This document shows, piece by piece, positions 1-5,567 of a stretch of 5,917 bases of DNA. Made by a program: the position numbers and the translations under genes. The stretch lies in assembly GCA_020860745.1 (NCBI GenBank), contig JAJBTR010000293.1, forward strand, positions 1 to 5,917, read 5' to 3'. The notes under the pieces were generated by a model that saw nothing but the letters and a program-made list of their open reading frames with translations, made no database searches and was not told the DNA's origin. Each line of letters opens with the position of its first letter. Within the stretch, counting starts at the first letter, position 1. This stretch comes from Lachnospiraceae bacterium. GTDB taxonomy: Bacteria > Bacillota > Clostridia > Lachnospirales > Lachnospiraceae.

Positions 1-149
1 GTGCTGCTGAAATAAGGGCAGCGTATTTATTGAAAATGTATTTTTGTGTTGAATCATCTGTGCCTGCCTCGTTTCACATATTGTTTCATTTCTGAAAAAC
101 AGTTGCGTGAACTGTGTGATATCAGTTTGCTCAGTAGTTGCCTTTTTTG

Positions 150-169
150 GGTGAATGCGCGCATTTACC
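150..169. repeat. Near-perfect 20-bp palindrome, possible operator
   Basis: The arms GGTGAATGCG and CGCATTTACC are inverted repeats meeting at a GCGCGC core. Nine of the ten base pairs match; only 153/166 does not, and it would be a G-U pair in RNA. It lies about 100 bases upstream of the -10 element assigned to rnfC. Symmetry of this length in an AT-rich leader is typical of a dimeric repressor or activator site. It could also fold as an RNA hairpin, but no U-tract follows directly, so it is not a standard terminator. The binding protein is unknown. Confidence 0.4.
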
Positions 170-269
170 AGGCTTCTTATTGGTTTTTTAACTTTAATAG
201 TGACAGTATACAACATTTTTCCGTATTTGTGTTTTTTTTTCAAAACATCCCGCCATGTATAGGATTTTG

Positions 270-278
270 TGATACAAT
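270..278 (+). promoter_or_regulatory. Probable extended -10 promoter of the rnf operon
   Basis: The sequence TGATACAAT fits the extended -10 pattern (TGn followed by TACAAT, one mismatch to TATAAT). No good -35 hexamer is present 16-18 bases upstream, which an extended -10 can tolerate. Transcription would start near 285, giving a leader of about 60 bases before the rnfC ATG. The small inverted repeat TTGT-GAT-ACAA (267-277) overlaps the -10. It resembles half of a Rex-type site, but the full TTGTTAA-N4-TTAACAA consensus is not met. Confidence 0.5.
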
Positions 279-344
279 AAATTGATGAATTCGGGCGTTT
301 TTTGCGTTCCGTCTGATAAATATTTAAGAAAGAAGGGCTAGGTT

Positions 345-1673
345 ATGGGTTTATGTACTTTTAAAGGCGGCGTGCATCCCTACGACGGCAAGGAATTGTC
401 GAAGGATAAGCCGATCACAGAATACTTACCCAAAGGCGATCTGGTGTATCCGTTATCGCAGCATATCGGAGCACCCGCAAAGCCTGTCGTCACAGTCGGA
501 GATACTGTGCTGGCAGGACAGATGATCGCGGAAGCCGGCGGATTTGTCTCCGCGCCGATTTATGCCACAGTTTCCGGAAAGGTGAAGAAGATTGAGCCTC
601 GCCGGGTCGTGGTTGGCGATATGGTGAATTCCATTATCATTGAAAATGACGGTGAGTACAAGTCTGTTGCGTATGAAGAAGTGGATGACGTTTCCGCGTT
701 ATCCAGGGAGGAAGTGCTTGAGAAGATCAAGACGGCCGGCATTGTCGGTATGGGCGGCGCCGGATTTCCGACCCATGTAAAATTATCTCCGAAAGAGCCG
801 GAAAAAATCGATTACGTCATTGCAAACTGTGCAGAGTGTGAGCCGTATCTGACGTCTGACTATCGCAGAATGCTGGAGGAGCCGGAGAAGCTGGTGGGGG
901 GAATGCAGATTATCCTCTCGCTCTTTGACAATGCCCGCGGCATCATTGCGATTGAGGATAACAAGCCGGATTGTATTAAGCTGTTATCCGACATGGTAAA
1001 AAATGAGCCGAGGATAGAGGTCAAGGCGTTAAAGACCAAATATCCCCAGGGTTCTGAGCGTCAGCTGATCTATGCGACGACGAAGCGTGCGATCAATTCG
1101 ACCATGCTTCCGGCGGATGCGGGCTGTATCGTGGACAACACGGATACGGTGGTAGCGATCTACAATGCCGTGAAGCTGGGACGTCCTCTGATGCGCAGAA
1201 TCGTGACGATTACCGGGGACGCTGTGGTGAACCCGGCAAACTATTCCATTTATATCGGTACGAGCTACCAGGAGCTGGTGGAGGCGGCCGGCGGATTTAA
1301 GTCGCAGCCGCAGAAAATCATTTCCGGCGGCCCGATGATGGGATTTGCCCTCTTTGGCCTGGATATCCCCACGACGAAGACCACATCCGCCCTGCTCTGC
1401 CTGACCGAGGATGAGGTACAGAAGGCAGAGGCGCAGGCGACCAATTGCATCAACTGCGGACGCTGTGTGGAAGCCTGTCCGTCGCGGATTGTTCCTTCCA
1501 GACTTGCTGATTTTGCACAGAATCATCAGGAAGAGCAGTTTGAGAAGTGGAACGGCCTGGAGTGTGTGGAGTGCGGCAGCTGCAGCTATATCTGCCCGGC
1601 GAAGAGGAATCTCGTCCAGGCGATCCGCGTCATGAAAAAGACAGTTTTAGCAAATAAGCGCAAGAAAGCATAG
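345..1673 (+). CDS. rnfC: Rnf complex subunit RnfC (NADH-side, FMN and Fe-S)
   Basis: Peripheral cytoplasmic subunit that exchanges electrons with NAD+/NADH in the ion-pumping ferredoxin:NAD+ oxidoreductase. The 442 residues start with the RnfC signature F-K-G-G-V-H-P (6-12). A lipoyl-like barrel-sandwich domain follows (about 40-85), then the FMN/NADH-binding fold related to the complex I 51-kDa subunit: GMGGAGFPTHVKL at 135-147, NCAECEPY at 161-168, KYPQGSERQ at 232-240. An SLBB-like part comes next, with ISGGPMMG at 326-333. The C-terminus has two [4Fe-4S] motifs: Cys368/371/374/378 and Cys407/410/413/417. The length matches clostridial RnfC; the long repeat tail of E. coli RsxC is absent. 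The ATG at 345 is preceded by AAGGG at 333-337, and the signature begins within a few residues, so the start is well supported. First gene of the operon, 14 bases before rnfD. Confidence 0.97.
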   Translation: MGLCTFKGGVHPYDGKELSKDKPITEYLPKGDLVYPLSQHIGAPAKPVVTVGDTVLAGQMIAEAGGFVSAPIYATVSGKVKKIEPRRVVVGDMVNSIIIENDGEYKSVAYEEVDDVSALSREEVLEKIKTAGIVGMGGAGFPTHVKLSPKEPEKIDYVIANCAECEPYLTSDYRRMLEEPEKLVGGMQIILSLFDNARGIIAIEDNKPDCIKLLSDMVKNEPRIEVKALKTKYPQGSERQLIYATTKRAINSTMLPADAGCIVDNTDTVVAIYNAVKLGRPLMRRIVTITGDAVVNPANYSIYIGTSYQELVEAAGGFKSQPQKIISGGPMMGFALFGLDIPTTKTTSALLCLTEDEVQKAEAQATNCINCGRCVEACPSRIVPSRLADFAQNHQEEQFEKWNGLECVECGSCSYICPAKRNLVQAIRVMKKTVLANKRKKA

Positions 1674-1687
1674 GAGGTGGATTTAAA

Positions 1688-2638
1688 GTGAATGAGTTAT
1701 ATAATGTAACATCTTCACCGCATGTGAGATCCAAAATGAGTACGAACAAAGTAATGCTCTGCGTGATTATTGCTTTGCTGCCCGCTACGATCTTTGGTAT
1801 CTTTAATTTCGGCCCGAGAGCGCTCGCTGTGATCGTGATCACGATCGCAAGCTGTCTGGTGTCCGAGTACCTTTTCAACGTGATTACGCACCGGAAGCAG
1901 ACGGTGGGAGACTTAAGCTGTATCGTCACCGGTCTGCTCCTGGCGCTGAACCTTTCCAGCACCATTCCGCTGTGGATTCCTGTGATCGGCGGCGTTTTTG
2001 CCATCATTGTGGTAAAGATGCTTTTCGGCGGGCTGGGGCAGAACTTTATGAACCCGGCTCTGGGCGCCAGATGTTTCCTGCTGCTGTCGTTTACCGGTCC
2101 CATGACCAGCTTTGCGACGGTTCCGCTGGATACGACGACCAGTGCGACGCCGCTGTCTTATCTCAGTGACGGCGGTCTTTATTCCAACACGATGGCAATG
2201 TTCACCGGACGAATCTCCGGTACCATCGGTGAGACCTGCGTGTGGGCGATTCTTATTGGCGCGATTTTCCTGATTGCCATGGGTATTATCGATCTGCGGA
2301 TTCCGGGTACATATATCATTACATTTGCGGTTTTTATCATTTTGTTTGGAGGACATCTGACATCCGGCGACCTGGTTACGTTTGCGGTGCAGGAGCTCTG
2401 CGGCGGCGGTCTGATGCTCGGCGCGTTCTTCATGGCGACGGATTACGTGACATCGCCGATCACGCCCAGAGGAAAAATCATCTACGGTATCATCTGCGGC
2501 TGCCTGCTCGGCATTTTCCGGCTCTTTGGCGCGTCCGCGGAGGGATGTTCCTATTCCATCATCTTTGCAAATATGTTAGTGCCGCTGATCGAGAGATTTA
2601 CGGTGCCGAAGCCGTTTGGTAAAGGAGGGGAGAAGTAA
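1688..2638 (+). CDS. rnfD: Rnf complex membrane subunit RnfD (covalent FMN)
   Basis: Integral membrane subunit of the Rnf complex, homologous to NqrB, thought to lie on the electron path and to contribute to ion transport. The 316 residues hold many hydrophobic segments (about 22-40, 46-66, 75-90, 95-112, 184-202, 206-221, 234-250, 263-280, 287-302). Family motifs include GGLGQNFMNPALGAR (114-128) and MATDYVTSPITPRG (249-262). The flavinylation motif reads D-T-T-T-S-A-T-P-L (148-156), so Thr154 is the likely FMN-phosphoester acceptor; the usual Gly of S-G-A-T is Ser here. The start is GTG, supported by AGGAGGTGG (1672-1680) overlapping the rnfC stop. The stop shares a base with the rnfG start (TAATG), which suggests translational coupling. 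Confidence 0.96.
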   Translation: MNELYNVTSSPHVRSKMSTNKVMLCVIIALLPATIFGIFNFGPRALAVIVITIASCLVSEYLFNVITHRKQTVGDLSCIVTGLLLALNLSSTIPLWIPVIGGVFAIIVVKMLFGGLGQNFMNPALGARCFLLLSFTGPMTSFATVPLDTTTSATPLSYLSDGGLYSNTMAMFTGRISGTIGETCVWAILIGAIFLIAMGIIDLRIPGTYIITFAVFIILFGGHLTSGDLVTFAVQELCGGGLMLGAFFMATDYVTSPITPRGKIIYGIICGCLLGIFRLFGASAEGCSYSIIFANMLVPLIERFTVPKPFGKGGEK

Positions 2639-3267
2639 TGAAAAATACAATCGTAAAAGATGCTTTGATCCTTTTTGCAATTACACTTGTCGCCGGTTTC
2701 GGTCTGGGCGCGGTGTATGAGATTACCTTAGAGCCGATCGCGGCGGCGGAAGCGGACGCTCAGCAGAAAGCATATGAGACGGTTTTCGAGGATGCGGATT
2801 CGTTTGTCGATCTTCCGGGATTCAGTGAAGAGAATGCTGCCTCCGTGATGGTAGAGTATGGATATGCTGACGATACCATTGAGGGATGCGTGCAGGCGGT
2901 AGACGCGGACGGAAACCTCCTCGGCTATGTGATCAATGTCACAGACCCGAACAGCTACGGCGGAGACGTCACACTTTCCCTCGGCGTCCGGGTGGACGGG
3001 ACAGTCAACGGCTACTCCATCACGGAGATCAACGACACGGCCGGACTCGGCATGAAGGCGAAAGAGGAAGCTTTTTATTCCCAGTTTGAAGATAAGCAGG
3101 TGGATATGTTTGTGGTGACCAAGACCGGCGCCACCAGCGATGATGAGATCGACGCCATCAGCGGCGCGACCATCTCTTCCAACGCTGTGACCTCCGCGGT
3201 GAATGCGGGCCTCAGTTATTACAGATATCTGATGAATCTGACAGGAGGTGAACTTCTCAGTGAATAA
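2638..3267 (+). CDS. rnfG: Rnf complex subunit RnfG (covalent FMN, outer face)
   Basis: Membrane-anchored subunit with an FMN-binding domain on the outside of the cytoplasmic membrane, homologous to NqrC. The 209 residues comprise one N-terminal anchor (about 8-28) and a soluble FMN-binding domain. Motifs seen are NSYGGDV (105-111), INDTAGLGMKA (131-141) and the flavinylation site D-A-I-S-G-A-T (172-178), with Thr178 as the FMN acceptor. The motif is the exact consensus. Attachment normally needs ApbE, which is not encoded in the window. The ATG at 2638 overlaps the rnfD stop by one base and has AGGAGGGG at 2623-2630. The 3' end overlaps rnfE by 8 bases when the preferred rnfE start is used. 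Confidence 0.96.
   Translation: MKNTIVKDALILFAITLVAGFGLGAVYEITLEPIAAAEADAQQKAYETVFEDADSFVDLPGFSEENAASVMVEYGYADDTIEGCVQAVDADGNLLGYVINVTDPNSYGGDVTLSLGVRVDGTVNGYSITEINDTAGLGMKAKEEAFYSQFEDKQVDMFVVTKTGATSDDEIDAISGATISSNAVTSAVNAGLSYYRYLMNLTGGELLSE
3243..3250 (+). promoter_or_regulatory. Ribosome-binding site that decides the rnfE start
   Basis: AGGAGGTG inside the 3' end of rnfG is a near-complete complement to the 16S rRNA end. A GTG at 3248 in the rnfE frame is part of this sequence, so it cannot be the start that uses it. The GTG at 3260 lies 9 bases after the site and is the sensible start. Initiation there overlaps the rnfG stop (3265-3267), consistent with coupled translation. Confidence 0.75.
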
Positions 3268-4009
3268 GTGTATTGAACGATTACATAACGGTATTCTCAA
3301 GGAGAATCCCACCTTTGTTCTTCTGCTCGGCATGTGTCCGACGCTGGCTGTCACCACGTCAGCCATCAACGGTATCGGCATGGGACTTTCCACCACGCTG
3401 GTGCTGGTTTTTTCCAACCTGATCATCTCGCTTTTGCGAAAGATTATACCGGATAAGGTGCGTGTGCCGGCATTTATCGTGGTTGTCGCATCATTGGTTA
3501 CCATCGTGCAGTTCCTGCTGCAGGGTTATGTGCCGAGTCTGTATGATTCCCTCGGTATCTATATCCCGCTGATCGTGGTTAACTGCATTATCCTGGGCCG
3601 TGCTGAGAGCTATGCTTCCAAGAACGGACCGCTTACCTCAATCTTCGACGGTATCGGCATGGGCCTTGGCTTTACGCTGGGTCTGACCTGCATCGGTATC
3701 GTGCGTGAGATTCTGGGGTCCGGACAGATTTTCGGCGTGCAGATCCTGCCGCTGGCGGATTCCGCTGCCGGTACCGCGGGATATACGCCGATTACGATCT
3801 TTGTGCTGGCGCCCGGTGCTTTCTTTGTGCTGGCATTCCTGATCGCGATTCAGAATGCATACAAGAACGCGAGACGCAAGAAAGGCCTGAAAGTGAAAGA
3901 GGCGGCCGGATGCCTGGGCGGCGATTGCGTTTCCTGCGGCGAGGGCGTCTGCCCTGTCCCTGAGAAAAAAGAGGCGACCCTGGCGGCTGCTGAGAAGAAA
4001 GAAGAATAG
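3260..4009 (+). CDS. rnfE: Rnf complex membrane subunit RnfE with Cys-rich tail
   Basis: Integral membrane subunit homologous to NqrD. With RnfA it forms the membrane core that carries an intramembrane [2Fe-2S] cluster. With the GTG start at 3260 the product is 249 residues; the in-frame GTG at 3248 would add four residues but lies inside the ribosome site. The core has about six hydrophobic helices. Conserved cysteines are Cys26 (LLLGMCPTLAVT, 21-32) and Cys109 (VVNCIILGRAES, 106-117). The block GIGMGL occurs twice (38-43 and 131-136), reflecting two similar halves. After the last helix (about 179-199) and a basic stretch (NARRKKGLKVK) comes a tail with Cys218, 223, 226 and 231, spaced C-x4-C-x2-C-x4-C, ending in a Lys/Glu/Ala-rich segment. 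The tail may bind a metal or Fe-S centre, or may be a redox thiol site; this is inference. Stop and rnfA are 13 bases apart. Confidence 0.95.
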   Translation: MNKCIERLHNGILKENPTFVLLLGMCPTLAVTTSAINGIGMGLSTTLVLVFSNLIISLLRKIIPDKVRVPAFIVVVASLVTIVQFLLQGYVPSLYDSLGIYIPLIVVNCIILGRAESYASKNGPLTSIFDGIGMGLGFTLGLTCIGIVREILGSGQIFGVQILPLADSAAGTAGYTPITIFVLAPGAFFVLAFLIAIQNAYKNARRKKGLKVKEAAGCLGGDCVSCGEGVCPVPEKKEATLAAAEKKEE

Positions 4010-4022
4010 GAGGTAGGTTCAG

Positions 4023-4598
4023 ATGAAAGAAGTTCTTTTGATTGCGATCGGATCTGCAATTGTGAATAACGTAGTACTGAGCCAGTTCCTTGGCCTGTGC
4101 CCGTTCTTCGGCGTGTCAAAAAAGGTCAACACGGCGGCCGGAATGGGAGCCGCGGTTATCTTCGTTATCACGATCGCGTCCTTTGTGACAAGCGTTTTGG
4201 ATAAGTTTATTTTACAGCAGTTTGACCTGGTTTATCTGCGGACGATCGTATTTATTCTGGTCATCGCCGCGCTGGTGCAGTTTGTGGAGATGTTCCTGAA
4301 AAAATCCATGCCGCCGCTGTACAATTCCCTGGGCGTGTTCCTGCCACTGATCACCACGAACTGCGCGGTGCTCGGCGTGGCGTTAAACAACGTGCAGTAC
4401 GGGTACGGCATCGGCGTCAGCACCATCAACGGTTTTGCTACCGCAGTCGGCTTCACGCTTGCAATTGTCATTATGGCCGGTATCCGGGAGAGCATTGAGT
4501 ACAATGATATCCCGCAGGCTTTCAAAGGCTCCGCCATCGTGCTGGTGACCGCCGGACTTATGGCGATTGCTTTCATGGGCTTTTCCGGCGTGATTTAA
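4023..4598 (+). CDS. rnfA: Rnf complex membrane subunit RnfA
   Basis: Integral membrane subunit homologous to NqrE and paralogous to RnfE. The two subunits together hold the intramembrane [2Fe-2S] cluster on the electron path. The 191 residues match the family length and form about six hydrophobic helices. Key cysteines are Cys26 in LSQFLGLCPFFGVSKK (19-34) and Cys114 in PLITTNCAVLGVALNN (108-123), at positions equivalent to those of RnfE. The segment STINGFATAVGFTLAI (133-148) is also typical. The ATG at 4023 is served by AGGAGGT at 4008-4014, which overlaps the rnfE stop TAG. rnfB follows after 12 bases with its own strong ribosome site. Nothing is missing or unusual. Confidence 0.97.
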   Translation: MKEVLLIAIGSAIVNNVVLSQFLGLCPFFGVSKKVNTAAGMGAAVIFVITIASFVTSVLDKFILQQFDLVYLRTIVFILVIAALVQFVEMFLKKSMPPLYNSLGVFLPLITTNCAVLGVALNNVQYGYGIGVSTINGFATAVGFTLAIVIMAGIRESIEYNDIPQAFKGSAIVLVTAGLMAIAFMGFSGVI

Positions 4599-4610
4599 GG
4601 AGGTATACAG

Positions 4611-5402
4611 ATGGATGTTCAAGCTATTATCATTGCCACCGTTGTGGTTGGCGTCGTTGGTATTGTCATCGGTATCGTCCTTGGAATTGCCGGTGAAAAG
4701 TTTAAGGTAGAAGTAGACCCGAATGAGGAGGCCATCCTCGGCGTGCTGCCCGGAAATAACTGCGGCGGTTGCGGCTATGCCGGCTGTTCCGGTCTGGCGG
4801 CTGCCATCGCCAAAGGCGAGGCGGAAGTAGGCGCCTGCCCGGTGGGCGGTTCCCCGGTCGCGGAGAAAATCGGCGCGATCATGGGTCAGGAGGTCGGCGA
4901 GGCGGTTCGTATGACTGCGTTTGTAAAGTGTGCCGGTACCTGTGAGAAAGCCGGTCAGGACTACAATTATATTGGCGAACAGTCCTGCTCCATGGTAAAG
5001 TTCATCTCCAACGGAGGTCCGAAGTCCTGCAATTACGGCTGTATGGGATTCGGTGAGTGCGTGGCTGCATGTCCGTTCGATGCGATTCATATCGTGGACG
5101 GTATCGCAGTTGTAGATAAGGATGAGTGTAAGGCCTGCGGCAAGTGCATCAAGGCGTGCCCGCAGAACCTGATCGAGCTGATCCCTTACGATGCGAAGCA
5201 TGCCGTGCAGTGCAGCTCCAAAGACATGGGCAAGAATGTGATGAAAGCCTGCAAGGTGGGCTGTATCGGATGTAAGATGTGCATGAAAGTCTGCGAGGCG
5301 GATGCGATCACGGTCGAGAACAACATCGCGCACATTGACCAGGAGAAGTGCACGGGCTGCGGCAAATGCGCGGAGAAGTGCCCGAAGAAAATTATCTGCT
5401 AA
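4611..5402 (+). CDS. rnfB: Rnf complex ferredoxin-side subunit RnfB (multi Fe-S)
   Basis: Entry point for electrons from reduced ferredoxin into the Rnf complex, on the cytoplasmic side and anchored by one N-terminal helix (about 5-27). The 263 residues contain 26 cysteines. The Fe-S domain typical of RnfB has Cys51/54/59/76 (NNCGGCGYAGC at 49-59). Two ferredoxin-type pairs follow: Cys140/144/150/154 with Cys173/176/179/183, and Cys218/221/224/228 with Cys247/250/253/257. This supports at least five [4Fe-4S] clusters. Cys107, 111, 126, 201, 214 and the C-terminal residue Cys263 are left over, and some could ligate a sixth. The ATG at 4611 has AAGGAGGT at 4597-4604, overlapping the rnfA stop. 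Last gene of the operon; a terminator follows 49 bases after the stop. Confidence 0.97.
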   Translation: MDVQAIIIATVVVGVVGIVIGIVLGIAGEKFKVEVDPNEEAILGVLPGNNCGGCGYAGCSGLAAAIAKGEAEVGACPVGGSPVAEKIGAIMGQEVGEAVRMTAFVKCAGTCEKAGQDYNYIGEQSCSMVKFISNGGPKSCNYGCMGFGECVAACPFDAIHIVDGIAVVDKDECKACGKCIKACPQNLIELIPYDAKHAVQCSSKDMGKNVMKACKVGCIGCKMCMKVCEADAITVENNIAHIDQEKCTGCGKCAEKCPKKIIC

Positions 5403-5422
5403 GCAAGCGCTTTTGCGCATGC
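5403..5422 (+). other. Small hairpin directly after the rnfB stop
   Basis: GCA-A-GCGC and GCGC-A-TGC flank a TTTT loop. This gives a stem of four plus three pairs with one A/A mismatch, starting at the first base after the rnfB stop codon. No T-run follows, so it is not an intrinsic terminator by itself. It could protect the 3' end of the mRNA or be chance symmetry. Confidence 0.3.
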
Positions 5423-5451
5423 GAGTCAGAGGACTGTGAATAGTAATTAAG

Positions 5452-5484
5452 AAAAACGAGGCCTTTTTAAGACCTCGTTTTTTT
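5452..5484 (+). terminator. Rho-independent terminator of the rnf operon
   Basis: AAAAACGAGG (5452-5461) pairs with CCTCGTTTTT (5473-5482) in a 10-bp stem. The stem can extend inward by three more pairs past one mismatch, leaving a TTT loop. A run of seven T (5478-5484) ends it. The A-run on the 5' side means it could also work, less well, on the opposite strand. It separates the rnf operon from the next gene. Confidence 0.92.
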
Positions 5485-5486
5485 AG

Positions 5487-5515
5487 TTGTCGGAGTTGTT
5501 TTGCTGTGCTACAAT
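5487..5515 (+). promoter_or_regulatory. Promoter of the downstream ATPase-like gene
   Basis: The -35 element TTGTCG (5487-5492; four of six match TTGACA) and the -10 element TACAAT (5510-5515) are 17 bases apart. TG at 5507-5508 adds an extended -10. The promoter begins two bases after the T-run of the rnf terminator. Transcription would start near 5522, giving a leader of about 45 bases. Confidence 0.7.
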
Positions 5516-5567
5516 AGAGATGATTGTAAGGTGACCATGAAATTTGAATCTAAGGAGGCACCGACAG

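Larger units (their letters stand above)
1..344. other. AT-rich intergenic/leader region upstream of rnfC
   Basis: No convincing gene lies here. Bases 1-15 read as a short open stretch ending in TAA in frame 1; this could be the tail of an upstream gene, but it is too short to judge. The segment 181-300 is about 31% GC by hand count, clearly lower than the rnf genes. It contains T-runs (143-148, 184-189, 232-240), a palindrome at 150-169, the 8-bp palindrome TGATATCA at 117-124, and a probable extended -10 promoter at 270-278. The rnfC ribosome site is only moderate (AAGGG at 333-337, 7 bases before the ATG). The region most likely holds the promoter and control sites of the rnf operon. Confidence 0.6.

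Noticed and set aside
167..189. Possible intrinsic terminator ending in TTTTTT before rnfC
   Set aside because: The stem next to the T-run is only four base pairs (ACCA/TGGT). The stronger palindrome at 150-169 is 15 bases from the T-run.
267..277. Possible Rex (NADH-sensing) operator at TTGT-GAT-ACAA
   Set aside because: Only four-base arms match. The long Rex consensus with TTAACAA-type halves is not met, so the symmetry may be chance at a -10 element.
46..285. 79-codon open frame from a GTG upstream of rnfC
   Set aside because: It has no ribosome site and a Phe/Cys-rich composition expected from translated AT-rich DNA. It also overlaps the probable rnf promoter.
1029..1526. 165-codon minus-strand frame opposite rnfC
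   Set aside because: Antisense shadow of rnfC, with Arg/His-rich composition and no family motif.
2728..3504. 258-codon minus-strand frame opposite rnfG and rnfE
   Set aside because: It spans the junction of two certain genes on the other strand and has no motif or independent signals.
4383..5420. Long (345-codon) open frame on the minus strand opposite rnfA and rnfB
   Set aside because: It lies wholly antisense to two well-supported genes. Its length comes from the codon bias of rnfB, its product is His/Asp/Arg-rich with no recognisable motif, and it reads through the rnfA-rnfB junction.
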